A stretch of DNA of 18,900 nucleotides from JBDRLU01 sp043812795 (GTDB lineage: Bacteria > Chloroflexota > Dehalococcoidia > Dehalococcoidales > UBA2162). This document shows, piece after piece, positions 13,550 through 18,900 of the stretch; within the stretch, counting starts at the first letter, position 1, and each line of letters starts with the position of its first letter. The translations under genes and the position numbers were made by a program. The notes under the pieces were generated by a model, which was not told the origin of the DNA, made no database searches, and saw nothing but the letters and a program-made list of their open reading frames with translations. The stretch is taken from the NCBI GenBank assembly GCA_043812795.1, contig JBDRLU010000027.1, forward strand, positions 1 to 18,900, written 5' to 3'.

Positions 13550-13753
13550 ATGCCAGTGTTCAGTGAAGAAAGCCTTAAGAAAATGGGGTATGTGTGCGAT
13601 TGGTGTGGTGAGGCAAAATATCCAATCCGGAGTTGCGCGAAAGGTTGCACAAAAATTTGTGTTAATTGTCTGGACAATAAAATAAAGAAAGACGGCACTA
13701 AGGGATGGAAATGGACAGTCTGCAAAACGTGTGGAGAGACGATAAAGCGTTAG
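13550..13753 (+). CDS. small eight-cysteine zinc-ribbon protein
   Basis: A 67-residue protein with cysteines at 16, 19, 29, 33, 37, 40, 58 and 61, including three CxxC knuckles (CDWC, CVNC, CKTC). This is enough to bind two zinc ions, treble-clef or zinc-ribbon style. The remainder is rich in Lys and aromatic residues, which suggests nucleic-acid or protein binding. The ATG follows GAGGATAA with suitable spacing. It is 31 nt upstream of leuS on the same strand and probably co-transcribed. The gene looks more AT-rich than its neighbours, which may indicate a separate origin. I do not recognise a named family, so no function is proposed. Confidence 0.72.
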   Translation: MPVFSEESLKKMGYVCDWCGEAKYPIRSCAKGCTKICVNCLDNKIKKDGTKGWKWTVCKTCGETIKR

Positions 13754-13784
13754 AAGCATAGGAAACATAAAAGGGACTCAAATA

Positions 13785-16235
13785 ATGGCAGATAGATACA
13801 ATCCCCAGGAAATTGAAAAAAAGTGGCAGCAAAAGTGGGCTGAAGATAAGCTCTACGAGGTCACGGAAGACAGTTCCCGGCCGAAATGGTACGCCCTGAC
13901 CATGTTCCCTTACACCTCGGGCGACCTTCATATCGGCCACTGGTATGCGATGGCCCCCTCGGACGTCCATGCCCGCTTCAAGCGGATGCAGGGCTACAAC
14001 GTCCTGCACCCGATGGGTTTCGATGCCTTCGGCCTTCCCGCCGAAAATGCGGCCATCAAGCGCGGTATCCATCCCTTTAAGTGGACGATGCAGAATATCG
14101 AGAACATGCGACGCCAGCTCAAAAGCATGGGCTCTATCTACGATTGGAGTCGCGAGGTAATCACCTGCCTGCCCGAATACTATAAGTGGACCGAGTGGTT
14201 CTTCCTGAAACTATACGAGCATGACCTGGCCTACCGGGCCAATGCTCCGGTCAACTGGTGCCCGAACTGCCAGACGGTACTGGCCAACGAGCAGGTGGTG
14301 GAGGGCCGCTGCGAGCGCTGCGGCACGCCCGTTGTCCATAAAGACCGGGAGCAGTGGTTCTTCCGTATCACGAAGTATGCCGATGAACTCCGCGAACACC
14401 ACGGCATCGAGTGGCCGGAACGCATCAAGATAATGCAGCACAACTGGGTGGGCAAGAGCGTCGGTGCCGAGATTTCTTTCGGCCTTGACTACCCCCAGGT
14501 GGCTGAAAAAGAGATTCGGGTGTTTACCACCCGCCCCGATACTATTTTTGGCGTAACCTTCATGGTAATGGCGCCGGAGCACCCGCTGGTAGCCAGGCTG
14601 ACAACGCCCGAACACAAGACCGAAGTCGAAGAATATATTTCTCGCTCAAGGTCACAGACCGAAATCGAGCGTCTCTCTACCGAGAAGGAAAAGGACGGTG
14701 TTTTCACCGGCGCTTACGTCACCAACCGGCTGAACGGAGAGAAGGTACCCATCTGGATTGCCGATTATGTGCTGCTGAGCTATGGCACCGGGGCCGTGAT
14801 GGGTGTGCCGGCCCATGACGACCGCGACTTTGCCTTTGCCAAGAAATATGACATTCCCATCCGGGTGGTCATCGCGCCGCCAGACTGGCAGGGCGGAGAA
14901 CTGGAAGCCGCCTTTATTGAAAATGGGGCGATGGTGAACTCGGCACAGTTTAACGGCCTGCCTAATGACCAGGGTATCAAGGCGGTCACCAATTTCATGG
15001 AAGAAAAGGGCTACGGAAAACATGCCATCAGCTACCGCCTGCGTGACTGGCTGATTTCCCGGCAACGGTACTGGGGCGCCCCCATCCCGATAATTTATTG
15101 CCCTAAATGCGGCATCGTCCCGGTTCCCGAAAAAGACTTACCGGTGTTGCTGCCGGAAGACGCCGAGTTCAAGCCTACCGGCGAGTCCCCCTTAAAGTAC
15201 TGCGAGGAATTCGTCAATACGACCTGCCCGCGCTGTTCCGGACCCGCCCAGCGGGAAACGGATACCCTGGATACCTTTATGTGCTCCAATTGGTACTACT
15301 TGCGTTATACCAGTCCCCATTATGCAGCGGCGGCCTTTGACCCCGAGAAAGCCAAATACTGGTTACCGGTTGACCTTTATACCGGCGGCGCCGAACATGC
15401 TGTGATGCACCTGTTTTATGCCCGTTTCTTCCTTAAAGCCATCCGGGATATGGGTTTAGTGGGTTTCGACGAGCCGTTTACCCGCCTTTTTAATCAGGGA
15501 ACGATTGTTGCCGAGCATCAGAAGATGAGCAAGTCCCGCGGTAATGTGGTGACTCCCGATGAATACGTCCACGACCTCGGCGCCGATGCCGTCCGTGGCT
15601 ACCTGATGTTTCTCGGCCCCTGGGAGCAGGGTGGGGAATGGGATGATAGTGGCATTGCCGGCATGGGCCGCTGGCTTAACCGTGTTTGGAATCTGGTGCT
15701 GGAACCCTATCCGGCGGCAGGTGCTGCCAGGCCTGATGAAAATGCCCAGACAGAATTAGTCCGTACCACCCACCAGACCATCCGGAAAGTGACTGGTGAT
15801 TTAGAGCGAATTCGTTTCAACACGATGCTGGCGGCACTGATGGAATTTACTAACTTCCTGATCCGTACGAGAGAAGCTGGCAACGTCGCTGAGTCGGCCT
15901 GGAAAGAGGCGATAGACACTTTGTTACTGCTGCTGTCACCAACGACACCCCATCTTACAGAGGAGCTCTGGCAGAGGACGGGCCATTCATACAGCATTCA
16001 TAACCAGCCGTGGCCCAAGTGGGATGAGGCACTGGCTAAAGAGGAAGAAATCACTCTGGTCATTCAGGTGAACGGTAAGTTGCGTGACCGGGTGGCGGTC
16101 CCCGCCTCCATTACTGAGGCCGATGCCCGCCAGCTTGCCACGGAAAGACAGCGGATAAAGGCTTACCTTGAGGGTAAGGAAGTGCTCAATGTTATCTATG
16201 TGCCGGGGAAGCTGCTGAATTACGTCATCCGTTGA
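13785..16235 (+). CDS. leuS: leucyl-tRNA synthetase
   Basis: An 816-residue class I aminoacyl-tRNA synthetase that charges tRNA-Leu in the cytoplasm. The HIGH motif is at 49-52 (GDLHIGHWYAM) and the KMSKS motif at 580-584 (HQKMSKSRGNVV). A zinc-binding insert has Cys159, 162, 176 and 179 (CPNC...CERC). The CP1 editing domain carries TTRPDTIFGVTFM and the GTGAVMGVPAHDDRDF loop. The anticodon-binding domain and the C-terminal domain ending in IYVPGKLLNYVIR are complete. Length and order match bacterial LeuRS. The ribosome-binding site is weak (AGGGA). Its stop lies 11 nt before the proC start, so the two genes are probably co-transcribed. Confidence 0.98.
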   Translation: MADRYNPQEIEKKWQQKWAEDKLYEVTEDSSRPKWYALTMFPYTSGDLHIGHWYAMAPSDVHARFKRMQGYNVLHPMGFDAFGLPAENAAIKRGIHPFKWTMQNIENMRRQLKSMGSIYDWSREVITCLPEYYKWTEWFFLKLYEHDLAYRANAPVNWCPNCQTVLANEQVVEGRCERCGTPVVHKDREQWFFRITKYADELREHHGIEWPERIKIMQHNWVGKSVGAEISFGLDYPQVAEKEIRVFTTRPDTIFGVTFMVMAPEHPLVARLTTPEHKTEVEEYISRSRSQTEIERLSTEKEKDGVFTGAYVTNRLNGEKVPIWIADYVLLSYGTGAVMGVPAHDDRDFAFAKKYDIPIRVVIAPPDWQGGELEAAFIENGAMVNSAQFNGLPNDQGIKAVTNFMEEKGYGKHAISYRLRDWLISRQRYWGAPIPIIYCPKCGIVPVPEKDLPVLLPEDAEFKPTGESPLKYCEEFVNTTCPRCSGPAQRETDTLDTFMCSNWYYLRYTSPHYAAAAFDPEKAKYWLPVDLYTGGAEHAVMHLFYARFFLKAIRDMGLVGFDEPFTRLFNQGTIVAEHQKMSKSRGNVVTPDEYVHDLGADAVRGYLMFLGPWEQGGEWDDSGIAGMGRWLNRVWNLVLEPYPAAGAARPDENAQTELVRTTHQTIRKVTGDLERIRFNTMLAALMEFTNFLIRTREAGNVAESAWKEAIDTLLLLLSPTTPHLTEELWQRTGHSYSIHNQPWPKWDEALAKEEEITLVIQVNGKLRDRVAVPASITEADARQLATERQRIKAYLEGKEVLNVIYVPGKLLNYVIR

Positions 16236-16246
16236 GAGGAAATGTG

Positions 16247-17056
16247 ATGAATATAACCTTCATCGGTGGTGGCAACATGGGAGAGGCTATGCTGGCAGCT
16301 CTTCTTGACCGGAAAGTAGGCCAACCCGGGGCGATTACAGTGAGTGATGTCAGCGATGCCCGCCGTAGCTATTTGGCACAGAAGTACGGGGTGAATACTA
16401 CCGGCGATAACCACCTGGCAGTGGGAAAGGGTGAAGTAATTGTCTTTGCTATTAAGCCCCAGAATCTGGTACAGGTGATGGCTGACCTTAAAGGACAGCT
16501 TAAGTCCACGCAATTGCTGTTGTCCATCGTGGCCGGGGCGAGAATTAGTACTTTACGGCAGGGCTTGGCTCACGAGGCCATCGTGCGGGCAATGCCCAAT
16601 ACCCCCGCCCAGATTGGTGAAGGTATGACTGTCTGGACGGCCACGGCGGTAGTAACCGGGCCACAAAAAAAATGGGCGACGGATATTTTGAGTTCTATCG
16701 GCAAAGAAACTTTTGTCGCAGACGAGAAATTTATCGATATGGCTACCGCCGTTAGTGGCAGTGGCCCGGCTTACTTTTTTTATTTTGTCGAGGCGTTAGT
16801 TGCTGCCGCCATGGAAATTGGTTTTTCCGCTGAAATAGCTCAGGAACTGGTGATGCAGACTATGCTCGGCTCAGGCCATCTGGTACAGAAGTCAAATAAA
16901 TCTCCGGCGGAGTTGCGCCGGATGGTTACTTCTCCCGGCGGTACCACCGCCGAAGCTCTTGCCGTGCTGGAAAAAGGTAGTTTTACGGGACTCATTCAGC
17001 AAGCGGTGGTGGCGGCTTACGATAAAGCGAAAAAATTAGGAGATGAGCGATCGTGA
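16247..17056 (+). CDS. proC: pyrroline-5-carboxylate reductase
   Basis: A 269-residue enzyme that reduces 1-pyrroline-5-carboxylate to proline with NAD(P)H, the last step of proline synthesis. It begins with the Rossmann motif ITFIGGGNMGEAM and contains AIKPQN, RAMPNTPAQIGEGMT, the family signature AVSGSGPAYFFYFVEAL and the C-terminal VTSPGGTTAEALAVLE. The ATG at 16247 is preferred because GAGAGGA lies six nt upstream; the in-frame TTG at 16232 overlaps the leuS stop. Its stop overlaps the GTG start of the adaptor gene by four nt, so the operon continues into the transporter genes. Confidence 0.97.
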   Translation: MNITFIGGGNMGEAMLAALLDRKVGQPGAITVSDVSDARRSYLAQKYGVNTTGDNHLAVGKGEVIVFAIKPQNLVQVMADLKGQLKSTQLLLSIVAGARISTLRQGLAHEAIVRAMPNTPAQIGEGMTVWTATAVVTGPQKKWATDILSSIGKETFVADEKFIDMATAVSGSGPAYFFYFVEALVAAAMEIGFSAEIAQELVMQTMLGSGHLVQKSNKSPAELRRMVTSPGGTTAEALAVLEKGSFTGLIQQAVVAAYDKAKKLGDERS

Positions 17057-18280
17057 AAGTCAGGCAGATATTGATTGTTATTTTCATGTCGCTGGTGCTG
17101 GTCAGCCTGGTCGCCTGTAATCCGTTAGCCAGTAGCGGTACCGGGGGCACTGCCCGGCAGGTTGATGTAGTGCGGGGCGATTTGACGGTCAAGGTAAGTG
17201 GCAGCGGAGATATCTCGATTTTTCACGAGGCTAATCTGACCTTCGGCGCCGGTGGTCGGGTAGAGCATATCTATGTCGAGGAAGGCGATGCTGTCAGCCA
17301 GGGTAAGGAACTGGCCCGGCTGGATACCCGGCCTCTGGAACTGGCCCTGGCCCAGGCCAAAGTAGCTCATACCCAAGCACAGTCCTCGGTGAGCCAGGCG
17401 ACGGTAGCGGTAAGAATGGCCCAATATGACCTGGACCAGGCTCTGGGACACTATACCTGGCCTGATATTAAAGCAGCACAGGATGACGTTGACGCGGCGG
17501 AAGCCTATTACGACTACGTGACCGAGAACGCGCCCCTGGCCATAGGGTATGCTCAGACAAGATTGATCCTTGCTCGGGCTAAGCTGGACGCCCTGATACA
17601 TGTCTATGATACCGAGGAGGTGGCGATAAAGAGGTTGCAGGTAGATTCGGCTAACCAGTCTCTGGCGCTGGCGCAACAGTCGGTCGAAGTTGCCCAAAAG
17701 GCGGTTAATGAGGCCCAGCGGCAACTTGATGAGTCTGTCATCACGGCCCCCCTTCGATGGTGTTATCGCCAGTATTAACGTTAAAGAAAAGGATTTTGTC
17801 GCCCCGCCGGTAGCTGCGGCGAGGCCGATTATTCACCTTATCGACCCCATGAGCATGGAATTACAGGTCAAGGTAAATGAGATAGATATACCGGGGGTGT
17901 CACTGGGGCAGACGGCTATTATCGAAGTTGACGCACTGCCCAATGAGCAATTCGAGGGTACGGTGAGCTTTATCGATGTATTGCCCACCATAGAAGGCGG
18001 CGTGACCTCCTACGTCGTTAAGCTTCAGCTCGATGTGCCCGAGGGAGCCGGTCTGAAAGATGGCATGAGCGCTACTGCCGATATCATCACTGCGGAGCGG
18101 CAGAACGTCCTGCTGATACCCAGCCGGTTAATTAAGCAGGATAACGAAGGGAATCTTTACGTCGAGGTTATGGTCAATAATAAGATTGAACAGAGGGACA
18201 TCGTCACCGGAGTCAGTGACGATATCGAAACCGAAATTGTAAGTGGCCTTCAGGAAGGCGATATCGTGGTCGATAAGTAA
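17053..18280 (+). pseudogene. periplasmic adaptor lipoprotein (HlyD/MacA-like), frameshifted
   Basis: A membrane-fusion protein of an ABC efflux system, split into two reading frames. The first (17053-17778) has a lipoprotein signal with Cys22 in LVAC, the lipoyl/barrel-sandwich half (VEHIYVEEGDAVSQGKELARLDTRPLELALAQA, in pieces) and a helical hairpin (about 95-225). It ends abnormally after ESVITAPLRW. The second frame carries PFDGVIASINVKEKDFV, the remaining beta-barrel and the membrane-proximal domain to 18280. A run of six C at 17747-17752 explains the break: with five, the protein reads ESVITAPFDGVIAS without interruption. The gene is either inactivated, phase-variable or affected by a sequencing error. 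The GTG start overlaps the proC stop and has AGGAGA upstream. Intact, it would be about 408 residues and would pair with the ATPase that follows. Confidence 0.85.
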
Positions 18281-18353
18281 GCCGGTTCATTAAATTCCGG
18301 TGGTAGTCTCTTAGGTCCCCGAGCCATATCAATTCGGTAAAATTGCAGACGAT

Positions 18354-18900
18354 ATGATTGAACTCGAAAATGTGAGTAAAACCTATCGTATGGGTAAGGT
18401 AGAAGTGCCTGCTCTCAAAGGGGTTAGCCTCGTTATCCAGCAGGGAGAGATGGTTTCCATCATCGGCGCCTCAGGTTCGGGTAAATCCACCTTGATGAAT
18501 ATCGTCGGCTGTCTGGATAAGCCGACCGAGGGCAGGTATATTTTTGACGGTGCCGATGTCAGCCGGCTGAATGATAACCAGCTTGCTGATATCAGAAATA
18601 AGAAGATAGGGTTCGTTTTCCAGGAGTTTAATCTGCTGCCCCGGGCCAGTGCTTTAGCGAGTGTCGAGCTGCCGCTCGTTTACAGCGGCAGCCTGCACAA
18701 ACGAAACCGGGCGTTGGAGGCTCTGGAACGGGTCGGCTTATCCGGGAGGGCCCATCATAAGCCTACCGAAATGTCTGGCGGCGAACAGCAGCGAGTTGCT
18801 ATTGCCCGGGCACTGGTCAATAATCCGGCAGTTATTCTGGCTGACGAACCTACCGGCAATCTGGACAGCAAAGCGACTGATGAGATTATCTCCATATTTT
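18354..18900 (+). CDS. ABC transporter ATP-binding protein (MacB/LolD type), N-terminal part
   Basis: The first 182 residues of an ATPase that runs off the right edge, translated directly. It contains Walker A GASGSGKST (38-46), the Q-loop Gln90 in GFVFQEFNLLP, the signature SGGEQQRVAIARAL (141-154), and Walker B with the catalytic Glu165 in VILADEPTGNLDS. The N-terminus MIELENVSKTYRMG and the sequence around the Q-loop are typical of the MacB/LolD/FtsE-like (type VII) subfamily, which act with a periplasmic adaptor. The ATG at 18354 lacks a strong ribosome-binding site. It lies 73 nt after the adaptor gene, and the permease would be expected to follow outside the window, or be fused at the C-terminus as in MacB. 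Confidence 0.93.
   Translation, partial: MIELENVSKTYRMGKVEVPALKGVSLVIQQGEMVSIIGASGSGKSTLMNIVGCLDKPTEGRYIFDGADVSRLNDNQLADIRNKKIGFVFQEFNLLPRASALASVELPLVYSGSLHKRNRALEALERVGLSGRAHHKPTEMSGGEQQRVAIARALVNNPAVILADEPTGNLDSKATDEIISIF

Overview
This window most likely comes from an anaerobic bacterium of the Chloroflexota, probably a Dehalococcoidia-type lineage. That assignment is an inference. It rests on an ECF sigma gene overlapping a DUF5667/DUF5666-type membrane anti-sigma gene, a large FAD/Fe-S/CCG oxidoreductase with a Met-Pro tail, a stand-alone LUD protein, a UGSC-type selenoprotein, and moderate GC content with frequent GTG and TTG starts. I see no rRNA, tRNA, CRISPR array, transposase or phage gene.

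Left part (1-4184), all minus strand. In transcription order it holds a nine-helix presenilin-like (GxGD) intramembrane aspartyl protease, an uncatalogued 50-residue protein, an ECF sigma factor, an overlapping single-pass membrane anti-sigma factor with a large extracytoplasmic beta-rich region, a small lipoprotein, and the start of an alpha/beta hydrolase. A membrane protease beside a sigma/anti-sigma pair suggests signalling by regulated intramembrane proteolysis.

Middle-left (4249-8674), plus strand. An ArsR-type repressor has a consensus promoter overlapping a near-perfect palindromic operator. It is followed at close spacing by a 1023-residue fusion of a GlcD-like FAD domain, two Fe-S motifs, two CCG domains and a Met-Pro-rich tail. 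A hairpin terminator and a separate promoter then lead to a LUD-domain protein. Together they look like a redox module for a 2-hydroxy acid or a related electron donor.

Middle (8720-13243). A 567-residue coiled-coil protein (minus strand) contains twelve 25-residue repeats arranged as four 75-residue blocks. Divergent from it are a DUF6282-like metal-dependent hydrolase and, 32 nt later, a gene read through an in-frame TGA. The TGA sits exactly at the U of a UGSC motif and the frame stays open for 476 more codons, so this is a 578-residue selenoprotein with Sec at position 102 and a candidate SECIS hairpin downstream.

Right part (13244-18900), plus strand. After a terminator, an intergenic repeat-like hairpin and a leader with an attenuator-like hairpin comes a probable operon: an eight-cysteine zinc-ribbon protein, leucyl-tRNA synthetase (leuS), pyrroline-5-carboxylate reductase (proC), a periplasmic adaptor lipoprotein broken by a +1 shift in a six-C run, and a MacB/LolD-type ABC ATPase that runs off the end.
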